From Chitinophagales bacterium (GTDB taxonomy: Bacteria > Bacteroidota > Bacteroidia > Chitinophagales > UBA2359): a DNA stretch of 41,451 nucleotides. Shown here one piece after another: positions 7,447 through 15,929 of this stretch. Made by a program: the position numbers and the translations under genes. The DNA lies in the NCBI GenBank assembly GCA_020629005.1, contig JAHDEE010000034.1:1-41451 (forward strand), read 5' to 3'. Within the stretch, counting starts at the first letter, position 1. Every line of letters begins with the position of its first letter. The notes beneath the pieces were generated by a model. The model did not search any database. It saw only the letters and a list, made by a program, of their open reading frames with translations, and was not told where the DNA came from.

Positions 7447-10080
7447 CTACAAACTTTCAACCAAACTTCTGGCTTCGGCCAGGGCCTGATCCAGTCCTTC
7501 CGGCTTTTTTCCACCTGCAGAAGCATAAAAGGCCTGTCCACCTCCGCCTCCCTGTATGTGTTGCGCAATGGCTCGAACCATTTTGTTTGCGTCCAGATTC
7601 TTGCTTTTTACCAGCTCATCGTCCACCATGATGGTGAGATGCGCTTTGCCAGCTACTTCGGCCCCAAGTGCAAGCACCAAATTGGGAATGGCTCGCTTTA
7701 GGTCGAAAGCGATTTTCTTTATCATTCCTGCATCAGCAACACTGATTTTTTTACTGATGAATTTAACTCCCGATATCTCTTCTGCAGAATCTTTGATGGA
7801 AGCTGTAATGCTGGCTGCCTGTGCCATTTGCATAGATTCCAGTTGTCGCCTGAGCTCGGCATTTTCGTCCAGGGCTGAAGAGACCGCCTTTACAACATCT
7901 TTAGGATTCTTAAACATGGCTTTGACCTGCTTTACAGCATTCACCGTATCATTGATGAACTGTTCGGCTTTTGCGCCTGACAGCGCTTCGATCCTACGCA
8001 CACCTGCGGCCACAGAAGTTTCTTGCGAAATCTTAAAGTAGCCAATTTCGCCTGTAGCATTCACATGCGTTCCACCGCACAATTCTCTGGAAAACTGCTC
8101 GTCAAATGTAATGACTCGCACATGATCCCCGTACTTTTCTCCAAAGAGTGCAGTAGCCCCCATTTTCATCGCCTCTTCATAGGGAGTGAATCTGCTTTCT
8201 TCTAATGGAATGTTTTCCCGTACTTTCTGATTTACGATCAATTCCACCTCAGCCAGTTGCTCGTCGCTGACTTTGGAAAAATGAGAAAAATCAAAACGCA
8301 AATAATCCGGATGAACCAGCGAGCCCTTTTGATTCACATGATCTCCCAGCACTTGCTTGAGTGCCGCATGCAACAGGTGGGTGCCCGTATGGTTCTTATT
8401 GATATCCATTCTGCGAGCTACGTTGATCTCAGCCAAGACCTTACCCTCAGAAATTTCGGGCAATTGATTCACAAAATGCACGATCAGGTCATTCTCTTTC
8501 TTGGTGTCAAAGACAGCCACCTCTTTGCCATCGATGATCATTTTTCCTTTGTCCCCTACCTGTCCACCGGATTCTGCATAAAACGGAGTTCTGTCCAGGA
8601 CCAACTGATAGGATTCCTTCTTCTTGGAGACAATCTTACGGTATTTCATTAAGCGTGCCTCGCTGCTGGTTTCATCATAACCAACGAAGGTCTGTTCATT
8701 GCCTTCATTTACGATCACCCAGTCTGCCGACTCCACGGCACTTGCACTTCTGGATCTTTGTTTTTGCTCCTGCAGTGCCTTGTCAAAGCCCACAAGATCG
8801 ACTGTCATGCCCACTTCTCTGGCCATCAACTCCGTCAAATCTTTTGGAAACCCGTAAGTATCGTAGAGTTCAAAGGCGATTGCTCCCTCAATCTGCTTGG
8901 ATCCTTTTGCAACGGTATCCTTTTCGATCTGTGCAAATCGTTTGAGTCCTCCTTCCAGTGTACGAAGGAAAGAGTTTTCTTCTTCCATGATCACCTTGCC
9001 CAGAAACGCTTCATTGGCAGCGAGTTCTGGAAACACTTGTCCAAAGTCCTTCACCAGTGTAGGTACCAGTTGATATAGCAGAGGTTGCTTATAATCCAGT
9101 GTGCTGTAAGCATATCTTACTGCTCTTCTCAGTATTCTTCTGATCACATAGCCAGCCCCAGTGTTAGAAGGCAATTGACCGTCGGCTATGGTAAAGCTGA
9201 TGGCTCTTACGTGATCCGCTATTACTCTTAGTGCAATGTCTATTTCTTCACTTGTGCCATATCGGGCTTTGGTCAATTGTTCGATCTTCCTGATTATAGG
9301 AGTGAACACATCCGTATCATAAGTGGACTCCTTTTCCTGCATGACCATGCAGAGTCTCTCGAATCCCATACCTGTATCGACATGGCTGTTTTTCAGTTTC
9401 TCCAGACTCTTATTAGCCAGTCTGTTGAACTGGATGAAGACCAGGTTCCAAATCTCGATTACCTGTGGATGATCGGCATTAACAAGGTCTATACCCGAAA
9501 CTTTTTCTCGCTCCGCATCAGGTCTCATATCGACATGAATTTCCGAACAAGGCCCGCACGGCCCTACATCTCCCATCTCCCAGAAGTTGTCTTTCTTATC
9601 AAAAGCCAAAATGCGTTCTTCAGGTAAATGCGCCTTCCACAAATCGAAAGCTTCCTGATCCAGGCCCAAATTCATCTCCTCATCGCCTGCAAAGACTGAG
9701 ACATAGATCCGGCCTTTATCAATTTTAAGATCTTCGGTTAAGAACTCCCATGCCCAATCAATGGCCTCTTTTTTGAAGTAGTCTCCAAAAGACCAGTTGC
9801 CGAGCATTTCAAAGAGAGTGTGGTGGTAGGTATCTACACCAACTTCTTCCAGGTCATTGTGCTTTCCGGAAACCCTCAAGCACTTCTGTGTATCAGCCAC
9901 TCGTGGGTTCTTTGGCTCTTTGTTACCGAGGAAATAGTCCTTGAATTGGTTCATGCCAGCATTGTTGAACATGAGTGTGGGATCGTTCTTCACCACTACA
10001 GGTGCAGAGGCCACAATTTCATGCTTTTTACTTGCAAAAAAGTCTAAAAATGCTTGTCTTATTTCCTTGGAGGTCATCAT
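7447..10080 (-). CDS. alaS: Alanyl-tRNA synthetase
   Basis: The protein has 877 residues, the normal length for bacterial AlaRS. In order it shows the class II catalytic core (VKNDPTLMFNNAGMNQFKD, then GMGFERL), the tRNA-recognition domain, and the editing domain with HTGTHLLHAAL and the CGGTH motif. The C-Ala domain ends in the GGGGGGQAFYASAGG-type glycine-rich segment. The editing-domain metal ligands (HxxxH, CxxxH) are intact. It is the first gene of a minus-strand unit with gatB and the TlpA-like gene. It starts with two adjacent ATG codons (10078-10080 and 10075-10077), and either could be used. It is divergent from the M23 peptidase gene. Confidence 0.97.
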   Translation of the reverse strand: MMTSKEIRQAFLDFFASKKHEIVASAPVVVKNDPTLMFNNAGMNQFKDYFLGNKEPKNPRVADTQKCLRVSGKHNDLEEVGVDTYHHTLFEMLGNWSFGDYFKKEAIDWAWEFLTEDLKIDKGRIYVSVFAGDEEMNLGLDQEAFDLWKAHLPEERILAFDKKDNFWEMGDVGPCGPCSEIHVDMRPDAEREKVSGIDLVNADHPQVIEIWNLVFIQFNRLANKSLEKLKNSHVDTGMGFERLCMVMQEKESTYDTDVFTPIIRKIEQLTKARYGTSEEIDIALRVIADHVRAISFTIADGQLPSNTGAGYVIRRILRRAVRYAYSTLDYKQPLLYQLVPTLVKDFGQVFPELAANEAFLGKVIMEEENSFLRTLEGGLKRFAQIEKDTVAKGSKQIEGAIAFELYDTYGFPKDLTELMAREVGMTVDLVGFDKALQEQKQRSRSASAVESADWVIVNEGNEQTFVGYDETSSEARLMKYRKIVSKKKESYQLVLDRTPFYAESGGQVGDKGKMIIDGKEVAVFDTKKENDLIVHFVNQLPEISEGKVLAEINVARRMDINKNHTGTHLLHAALKQVLGDHVNQKGSLVHPDYLRFDFSHFSKVSDEQLAEVELIVNQKVRENIPLEESRFTPYEEAMKMGATALFGEKYGDHVRVITFDEQFSRELCGGTHVNATGEIGYFKISQETSVAAGVRRIEALSGAKAEQFINDTVNAVKQVKAMFKNPKDVVKAVSSALDENAELRRQLESMQMAQAASITASIKDSAEEISGVKFISKKISVADAGMIKKIAFDLKRAIPNLVLALGAEVAGKAHLTIMVDDELVKSKNLDANKMVRAIAQHIQGGGGGQAFYASAGGKKPEGLDQALAEARSLVESL

Positions 10081-10130
10081 TTTATCCTCTTAAATTTGGC
10101 TTAAATCTTCGCTAATCGTGATAATGTTTT

Positions 10131-10138
10131 TACATTTG
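10131..10138 (+). promoter_or_regulatory. Candidate -7 promoter element for M23 peptidase gene
   Basis: TACATTTG matches the Bacteroidota -7 consensus TAnnTTTG and lies about 50 bp upstream of the ATG at 10190. No TTG was found at the usual 17-19 bp upstream, so only half of the promoter is supported. CCTAAGG just before the ATG is a good ribosome binding site. Confidence 0.4.
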
Positions 10139-10189
10139 CTCACTCCCAGCTATAAAACTGCGCGAATTTAAGCATTTTATTCCTAAGGC

Positions 10190-11170
10190 ATGACCAAAGA
10201 CAAGTACTATTACAACACCAGCAGTCTTCGTTATGAAAAGGTCGAAACCTCCTGGCAAACCAAATTGTTGAGGGTTTTTGGGTTCCTCTGTGCAACCATT
10301 GTTTTCGCTTCTATTATTGTTGCATTTGCTTTCCGATACATTGACTCTCCAAAAGAGAAGCAAATGAAACGGGAGCTTACTCAGATGAACTCACATGTGG
10401 ATAACATGTCTCAGAAATTGCTGACCTATTCCGTGGTTTTGGAGGAGTTGAGAGATCGAGATGACAACATTTATCGCGCAATCTTTGAAGCCGAGCCAAT
10501 TCCACGCAGTGTAAGAGAGGCGGGATTTGGTGGCGGGGATCGATGGAAGTATCTCGACAACCTCAGCAATGGTGAAGCCCTAAAGGCCGTAGCAGAGAAA
10601 ATTGAAAAGCTAGGTAAGCAGTTATACATCCAATCAAAGTCCTACGACAACCTTGCCCAGATGGTGAAGGACAAGGAAGACATGCTCGCCTCCATTCCAG
10701 CCATCCAGCCAATTTCCAATTCTGATCTAAAAAGACTTTCCTCAGGATTTGGAATGAGAATGCATCCCATATATAAGAGAAGGAAGATGCACTATGGAGT
10801 CGACTTTACGGCTCCAACTGGTACCAAAATATATGCTACTGGTAAAGGAAAAGTGGTAAAATGCCACCTTTCAAGAAAGCGCAAAGGATACGGCACTTAC
10901 GTGGAAGTTGCTCATGGTTACAGCTACAAAACGCTTTATGCTCACCTGGACAAGATATCTGTCAAAGTAGGGCAGGAAGTAAACAGAGGAGACGTTCTTG
11001 GCGAAGTCGGCAATACCGGCGGTTCTACAGCCCCGCACCTTCACTATGAAGTGTGGAAAAACAACAAGCGAATCGATCCTGTAAATTTCTTCTACAATGA
11101 TTTGAGTCCGGAAGAATTCGATCAGATAATTGATCTTGCAAGTAAGCCAACTCAATCCTTTGAGTTTTAG
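10190..11170 (+). CDS. M23-family (LytM) peptidase, membrane anchored
   Basis: The 326-residue protein has a short cytoplasmic N-terminus, one membrane segment (about 27-49), a coiled-coil-rich periplasmic linker (about 55-170) and a C-terminal LytM domain. The zinc ligands are present: His192 or His201 with Asp205 in the HPIYKRRKMHYGVDF segment, and the HLH motif at 283-285. It should therefore be an active Zn endopeptidase that cuts peptidoglycan cross-bridges during growth or division. It is a single plus-strand gene, divergent from alaS. The topology matches other Bacteroidota M23 proteins of this size. A role as an EnvC/NlpD-type activator is less likely because the metal site is complete. 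Confidence 0.93.
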   Translation: MTKDKYYYNTSSLRYEKVETSWQTKLLRVFGFLCATIVFASIIVAFAFRYIDSPKEKQMKRELTQMNSHVDNMSQKLLTYSVVLEELRDRDDNIYRAIFEAEPIPRSVREAGFGGGDRWKYLDNLSNGEALKAVAEKIEKLGKQLYIQSKSYDNLAQMVKDKEDMLASIPAIQPISNSDLKRLSSGFGMRMHPIYKRRKMHYGVDFTAPTGTKIYATGKGKVVKCHLSRKRKGYGTYVEVAHGYSYKTLYAHLDKISVKVGQEVNRGDVLGEVGNTGGSTAPHLHYEVWKNNKRIDPVNFFYNDLSPEEFDQIIDLASKPTQSFEF

Positions 11171-11289
11171 CACATTGTCACGCCGCAAGACCGAATAATT
11201 AGTTATCGGAACTAGCGCTCCAGAGTGGGCAAAAAACTATTTCGTCTGCCAGAAAAAGGACTTTGCGCATATTAATGCAGTAGCCAATG

Positions 11290-11320
11290 ACGGTCCTTGA
11301 GCGGAGCCGAAAGGCCCGTT
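11290..11320. repeat. REP-like hairpin 1
   Basis: CGGTCCTTGAGCGGAGCCGAAAGGCCCG forms an imperfect hairpin around the core GAGCGGAGCCGAA. It sits 120 bp downstream of the M23 gene and close to a second element sharing a similar core at 11371-11410. Confidence 0.5.
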
Positions 11321-11370
11321 ATTGGAGGACTACGAAGCTAGTATTGAGCAGCATATGTATCAGAAACACT

Positions 11371-11410
11371 CTTCAACGGGCGCTTCGACTTCGACCAGCG
11401 ACCGTTGAAG
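11371..11410. repeat. REP-like hairpin 2
   Basis: CTTCAACGG and CCGTTGAAG form a perfect 9-bp stem. It continues after one G/A mismatch with CGCT/AGCG around the loop TCGACTTCGACC. There is no T-run, so it is not a classic terminator, but it stands between two convergent genes (M23 peptidase and pfkA). No coding region was found in the 285 bp between those genes. Confidence 0.6.
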
Positions 11411-11455
11411 ACTCCGAATTGGGTTTTTACTCACTCTTGCTAAGCGCCCAGGGTT

Positions 11456-12448
11456 CTAGTAAGACAAAACCTTGGCCAACTGAAGCAGATTTTTGTCCGC
11501 CTTAACATGGTGCTTTTGTGCCTCGTCAAATGGGGTCAAGGTGAGCTTTTGATTCACCAGACCCACCATCACACGATTGTCGCCGCGTATGATTGCATTA
11601 ACCGATTCATAACCAAGTTGACTTGCCAGCACGCGATCACTACAAGTGGGTGTTCCACCCCTTTGGATATGTCCCAGTATCGTAACCCGAATCTCATACT
11701 GATCCAGCCTGTCTTTGACAACATTCGCAATGTGGATCGCTCGGCCAGCACCTCCCTTCTCGGCAACAACCACGATGCTTGAAGACTTTTGACGCTCATA
11801 ACCACCTCTGAGCGTATCTATCAAGCCATCGATGCTTGTGTCAAACTCTGGTAGCAGGATGGCCTCAGCGCCTCCGCCAATACCACTCCACAGAGCCAGA
11901 AAGCCTGCATCGCCTCCCATCACTTCTATAAAGAACAATCGGTTATGGGAATGTGCAGTATCTCTTATCTTATCAATTGCGTCCAGTGCCGTATTGATTC
12001 CTGTATCGTAGCCAATTGTAAAATCAGTTCCGTATAAATCATTATCGATGGTACCCGGAGCTCCCACCATTTGGATATCAAAATTGCTACTGAACTCGTT
12101 TGCTCCTCTGAAAGTCCCATCACCGCCAATTACAATCACAGCATCAATCTCAGCTTCTTTCAGGGCTTTATAAGCGGCTTCCATGCCTTCCTTGGTCTTA
12201 AACCTCTTGCTTCTTGCAGACTTCAGGATGGTCCCTCCTCTGTGAATGATATTGCTTACTGACCGTGGACCCATTTCCATGAAATCCCCTTCCATCATTC
12301 CGCTATATCCTCTCATGATTCCTACAACCTCAAGCTCATTATATTGAGCCGTGCGTACGATGGCGCGAATGCAGGCATTCATACCCGGTGCATCTCCTCC
12401 GGAGGTTAGTACTCCGATCTTTTTCACTGTAGTTTTTTTGTTGGTCAT
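11456..12448 (-). CDS. pfkA: ATP-dependent 6-phosphofructokinase
   Basis: PfkA phosphorylates fructose 6-phosphate to fructose 1,6-bisphosphate in glycolysis. The product has 330 residues, close to the roughly 320 of the bacterial ATP-dependent form. Motifs in order are GVLTSGGDAPGMNA (nucleotide binding), RGGTIL, IGGDGTFRGA, the catalytic PGTIDND, EVMGGDAGFLAL and GHIQRGGTP. GGDGT rather than GGDD points to ATP, not pyrophosphate, as the donor. The start is the ATG at 12448. It is followed by REP-like hairpins and faces the M23 gene. The next gene upstream on the same strand is a metallo-beta-lactamase-fold hydrolase, 58 bp away. Confidence 0.96.
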   Translation of the reverse strand: MTNKKTTVKKIGVLTSGGDAPGMNACIRAIVRTAQYNELEVVGIMRGYSGMMEGDFMEMGPRSVSNIIHRGGTILKSARSKRFKTKEGMEAAYKALKEAEIDAVIVIGGDGTFRGANEFSSNFDIQMVGAPGTIDNDLYGTDFTIGYDTGINTALDAIDKIRDTAHSHNRLFFIEVMGGDAGFLALWSGIGGGAEAILLPEFDTSIDGLIDTLRGGYERQKSSSIVVVAEKGGAGRAIHIANVVKDRLDQYEIRVTILGHIQRGGTPTCSDRVLASQLGYESVNAIIRGDNRVMVGLVNQKLTLTPFDEAQKHHVKADKNLLQLAKVLSY

Positions 12449-12506
12449 GGTTGTTCCTTACGATCAAAGATTTGTTTCAAATCAAGCCGCAGCGGTGATT
12501 CCTGGT

Positions 12507-13352
12507 TTAAATCTTCAGCAGCTCATTCAGTTTACCGGTCTTATCGACGCGATATCCTTTTGCGGTCTTTTTCAGTGTACAGCATTCTATCTTCGGGTCA
12601 TGCTCAAAGAATAGAATGGCATTCTTCTGAAAGGCATACTCTAAAAATTTTGCTTTTTCATCCAGCGTCTTTCTGGGCTCCATATCATAGGCCATCACAT
12701 ATGGGAGAGACACGTGTCCTGCTGAGGGTATCAGGTCTGCCATATACAATATGGTTTTGGCCCTGGCCTCTATCTCAACCAACATCATCGCATTGGTATG
12801 CCCGTAAACATAATGAACTTTGACGCCTGGAGCAAGCTCAGCTCCGTCTTCAAGAAACGACAGCTGCTCTGCCTCTTGCAAGGGCACAAAGTTCTCTTTG
12901 AGGAATGAAGCATTTTCTCTTTTGTTTGGGTACATTGCTGAAAGCCAATGTGTTTTATTGCTCCAATAGGTCGCATTTGGAAATGTTGGTGTCAAGGCAC
13001 CTGAACTGTTTTTATCTACTGCTCCCCCGCAATGATCAAAGTGCAGATGTGTTAATAGCACATCCGTGATTTTTTTCTGACTGTAGCCAGCCGCTTCCAA
13101 CGAGCCTTTTAGACTATCCTCCCCGTGCGGGTGAAAATGAGATCTGAATCTTTCGTCTTGTTTTTCGCCAATGCCCGTGTCGATCAAGATCGTCCTTTCA
13201 CCAGAATCGATCAGTAGACAACGCATTGCCCAGGTACATAGATTGTTTTCATCTGGAGGATTAATTTTCTTCCATAGTACTTTCGGTACGACACCAAACA
13301 TGGCTCCACCGTCAAGCTTGAATAGACCTGTGTCAATTGCGTGTAGTTTCAT
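12507..13352 (-). CDS. Metallo-beta-lactamase-fold hydrolase
   Basis: This 281-residue protein has the zinc motif HLHFDH, followed by YGHT, an AD metal-bridging aspartate in YMADLIPSAGH and a late FFEHDP histidine. These complete the two-metal site of the metallo-beta-lactamase superfamily. Its layout, with a long loop after LIDTGIG and a HFHPHG segment, resembles AHL-lactonase/MBL-fold metallohydrolases. It lacks a signal peptide and should be cytoplasmic. The substrate is unknown. Calling it a quorum-quenching lactonase would go beyond the data. It lies between pfkA and ribH on the same strand, with 23 bp between it and the ribH stop codon. Confidence 0.88.
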   Translation of the reverse strand: MKLHAIDTGLFKLDGGAMFGVVPKVLWKKINPPDENNLCTWAMRCLLIDSGERTILIDTGIGEKQDERFRSHFHPHGEDSLKGSLEAAGYSQKKITDVLLTHLHFDHCGGAVDKNSSGALTPTFPNATYWSNKTHWLSAMYPNKRENASFLKENFVPLQEAEQLSFLEDGAELAPGVKVHYVYGHTNAMMLVEIEARAKTILYMADLIPSAGHVSLPYVMAYDMEPRKTLDEKAKFLEYAFQKNAILFFEHDPKIECCTLKKTAKGYRVDKTGKLNELLKI

Positions 13353-13375
13353 CTTGCGAAGTTTAGCCCTGTCGA

Positions 13376-13891
13376 TTACAGGTTAAAACCTGTGCTTTTT
13401 GGCTCTCTATAAGAATTCAAGTGTACCATCTTGATCGCTGTGACGGCAGCTTCTACTCCTTTATTTCCATGTTGTCCACCAGCTCTCGCCAATGCTTGTT
13501 CTTCAGTGTTTGGTGTCAGGAGACCAAACACAAAGGGCTTAGAATATCGAAGGCCAAGCTGCATGATCGCCATCGACACAGATTGGTTGATGTATTGATC
13601 ATGACTTGTCTCCCCTTTGATTACGCAACCCAGGGTAATAACTGCATCTGGCAAATGTTTGTCATATACAATTTGTGCACCAAAAGGAAGTTCGTAAGCC
13701 CCTGGAACATGAATGGTATGGATTTGCTGCTCGCTACAACCGTGCTGCAACAGCTTTTCATAAGCCCCACGAAGAAGAGCATGGGTAATCTCTTGATGAT
13801 AATCTGCGACACAGATGCCAAATTTCATATCGGAGGCAGAGGGAACGGTATCCGCATCATAGTCGGATAGGTTCTTTAAGTAGCTAGCCAT
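13376..13891 (-). CDS. ribH: 6,7-dimethyl-8-ribityllumazine synthase
   Basis: RibH joins the ribitylaminouracil and dihydroxybutanone phosphate to make lumazine, the penultimate step of riboflavin synthesis. Motifs are FGICVADYHQEIT, VPGAYELPFGAQ, and VIKGETSHDQYIN with the catalytic histidine, then FGLLTPNTEEQA and the closing KGVEAA. From the ATG at 13891 the protein has 171 residues, about 15 longer at the N-terminus than typical. A TTG nine codons upstream would lengthen it further. It follows a TPR gene on the same strand, separated by a strong terminator hairpin. Confidence 0.95.
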   Translation of the reverse strand: MASYLKNLSDYDADTVPSASDMKFGICVADYHQEITHALLRGAYEKLLQHGCSEQQIHTIHVPGAYELPFGAQIVYDKHLPDAVITLGCVIKGETSHDQYINQSVSMAIMQLGLRYSKPFVFGLLTPNTEEQALARAGGQHGNKGVEAAVTAIKMVHLNSYREPKSTGFNL

Positions 13892-13924
13892 GGAAGGATT
13901 TTGATAGTGAGCCGCCAAAATAAA

Positions 13925-13959
13925 AAAAATCGGTAAATCACTGAAATTTACCGATTTTC
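13925..13959 (-). terminator. Intrinsic terminator after the TPR gene
   Basis: On the minus strand, AAAATCGGTAAAT and ATTTACCGATTTT form a 13-bp stem with a 7-nt loop, followed directly by TTTT. It lies between the TPR stop at 14001 and the ribH start, so ribH probably needs its own promoter or read-through. Confidence 0.8.
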
Positions 13960-14000
13960 TCTTTTGTAATCGCTTCTTAAACTGCCCTTTAGGGGTGACC

Positions 14001-14720
14001 CTATAAAGCGGCCTTTGCGCCTAATCTAGCCAGGTACTTTTCAACGTCCCGGGCTTGGGTACTCTCCGGGTAGTCGCGCTTGATGCGCTCAAAAGCTCGT
14101 TTTGCTCCATCAATGTCGCTATTGATTTCGGAGGCAAGTCCAGCTTTAAGCAAGAAAAGTGGTGCTGTGAACTCATTGTCATAGGCGGCGGCTTTTTCGT
14201 AGTAGCCGATACCTGTAGCATTTTCTCCCTTTTCCGTGTAGGCATCTCCCATTGCACCTTGTGCCATTGCGCTGATAATCTTATCCTTTCCGCTGTAGTT
14301 ACCTAGAAATTCGATAGCCTCGTCGAACTGACCGAGATTCAGATAGGAGATTCCAGCGTAATAGTTTGCCAGATTGGCTGGTCGAGCCCAGCCACTGTAG
14401 GAATCGATGATATCCAGGAAGCCGCTTTGACTGTCCGTGCCATCCAGGGCCTGTTGGAATTCACCATTATTGAAAAGTTGCTCAGCAGCATACATTTCAG
14501 CCTGTGCACTTTTTTCCTGATTCGGGATATACACCCTGGTGAAGATCATATATGCCAAAACGACAGCAAGAAATAATCCCAGTATTCCCAGAATTTTTCC
14601 CTTGTTTTCTTCGACAAAGGTCTCGGCATTGGATTTCGCGAGATCCAGATTTATGTCTTTCTCAAATATGCTTTCTGGCTCCTTTGCTGATTGCTTTCTT
14701 TTCCGTTTCACTTTCGCCAT
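14001..14720 (-). CDS. TPR-containing membrane protein (YfgM-like)
   Basis: The 239-residue protein begins with a basic cytoplasmic tail (KVKRKRKQ), has one membrane segment at about 44-62 and then tetratricopeptide-type helices. NLANYYAGISYLNLGQFDEAIE and the later repeats resemble the TPR_21/YfgM domain. In E. coli YfgM binds the Sec translocon and periplasmic chaperones. Whether that applies here is inference from the fold. It sits between ribH and pdhA on the minus strand and is closed by a clear terminator. Confidence 0.85.
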   Translation of the reverse strand: MAKVKRKRKQSAKEPESIFEKDINLDLAKSNAETFVEENKGKILGILGLFLAVVLAYMIFTRVYIPNQEKSAQAEMYAAEQLFNNGEFQQALDGTDSQSGFLDIIDSYSGWARPANLANYYAGISYLNLGQFDEAIEFLGNYSGKDKIISAMAQGAMGDAYTEKGENATGIGYYEKAAAYDNEFTAPLFLLKAGLASEINSDIDGAKRAFERIKRDYPESTQARDVEKYLARLGAKAAL

Positions 14721-14786
14721 GATCTGTACAAGTCTTTTTCCAAGTAACTCAAGTAACTGTGGTGGTTAATAATCTAAGCTTTGATC

Positions 14787-15821
14787 TTATATCTTAATGT
14801 AAGGGTAGTCCTGTTGCATGTAAACATCTTTATAAAGTTCAGAGACATCCGGATAAGGGGATTCCTCGGCAAACTTCACGCATTCCGCTACCTGCTTCTT
14901 TACTTTTGCTTCAATTTCCTTCAATTGCTCCTCAGTGGCATATTTCTTTTTCAAAATGGTCTTTCGGACCGTCTTGATGGCATCCCTTTCCTTGAAATCT
15001 TCCACTTCTGCCTTAGTTCGATATTTTGCAGGATCCGACATCGAATGCCCTTTGTATCGGTAAGTTCGTATTTCAAGAAAAGTAGGACCTTCGCCTTTGC
15101 GGGCTCTTACAAGTGCCCTGGCAACCGCTTCGTGTACGTCCTCAACATTCATGCCATCTACTGGCTCGCTCGGCATATTGTAACCAAGCCCAAGCGTATA
15201 AATGTCCGGCATATTCGATGTCCGCTCAACGGAAGTACCCATCGCATAATAGTTGTTTTCGCAGATGAAAACAACAGGTAATTTCCAGGTCATCGCCATA
15301 TTGAAAGTCTCGTGCAAGGCACCTTGTCTGGCAGCACCATCACCAAAGAGTGTTATCGACACGTTATCAGTGCCCTTGTACTTTTCGGCAAATCCAAGTC
15401 CAGCGCCCATCGGAATTTGTGCGCCAACTATACCATGCCCGCCAAAGAAGAAACGCTCCTTGGAAAAAAAGTGCATCGATCCACCCTTGCCTTTGACACA
15501 ACCAGTGGATTTTCCCAGCAATTCAGCCATGCACTCGTTCGGTGTCATTCCCCTTGCAAGGGCAAGTCCGTGATCCCTATATGCAGTCATTATTGGATCT
15601 TCTAGCCTTGTAGCAGTTACAATTCCGGCAGATACAGCTTCTTGTCCAATATACAAATGGCAAAAGCCTCTGATTTTTTGCTGCCCATATAATTGCCCGG
15701 CTTTCTCCTCAAACTTTCGCTGCAAGTACATGTTTTCAAACCAAAAGAGATAAGTTTCCTTATCAAATTTGATTTTTGACTTACTTCGTTTCTTATTTTG
15801 TGATACCTTGGTGCTGGCCAT
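14787..15821 (-). CDS. pdhA: Pyruvate dehydrogenase E1 component, alpha subunit
   Basis: PdhA carries the thiamine diphosphate site of the alpha2beta2 type E1, which decarboxylates pyruvate and passes the acetyl unit to lipoyl-E2. The protein has 344 residues. The thiamine diphosphate motif runs from GDGAARQG to CENNYYAMGT. GKGGSMHFF, the GGHGIVGAQIP segment and the phosphorylation-loop-like YRYKGHSMSDP are all present. The N-terminus is rich in lysine and serine. The beta subunit is not adjacent, so the complex genes are split, as is common in this phylum. Branched-chain oxoacid E1-alpha is a less likely alternative because of the HGIVGAQ motif. Confidence 0.93.
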   Translation of the reverse strand: MASTKVSQNKKRSKSKIKFDKETYLFWFENMYLQRKFEEKAGQLYGQQKIRGFCHLYIGQEAVSAGIVTATRLEDPIMTAYRDHGLALARGMTPNECMAELLGKSTGCVKGKGGSMHFFSKERFFFGGHGIVGAQIPMGAGLGFAEKYKGTDNVSITLFGDGAARQGALHETFNMAMTWKLPVVFICENNYYAMGTSVERTSNMPDIYTLGLGYNMPSEPVDGMNVEDVHEAVARALVRARKGEGPTFLEIRTYRYKGHSMSDPAKYRTKAEVEDFKERDAIKTVRKTILKKKYATEEQLKEIEAKVKKQVAECVKFAEESPYPDVSELYKDVYMQQDYPYIKI

Positions 15822-15839
15822 TCAGGCGAATTTTAGGTG

Positions 15840-15869
15840 CAAAAATAGGCAAATTTTGTCGATTTTCAG
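15840..15869 (-). promoter_or_regulatory. Candidate promoter of pdhA
   Basis: On the minus strand, TATTTTTG (15840-15847) fits TAnnTTTG exactly. A CTG stands 19 bp upstream, one base from the -33 TTG consensus. The predicted leader would be about 12-15 nt before the ATG at 15821. Confidence 0.4.
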
Positions 15870-15929
15870 TCTTTCATTTAATTTGTCGTCCTGTGCTTTG
15901 CCTTCCTTTTTACCTATTTAGACACCGTA

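Noticed and set aside
11287-11505. 72-residue frame between the M23 gene and pfkA
   Set aside because: It covers the two hairpin repeats and overlaps the end of pfkA in antisense. Its composition does not look coding.
12507-13352. Quorum-quenching AHL lactonase
   Set aside because: The metal motifs show only the superfamily. Nothing in the context supports homoserine lactone as the substrate.
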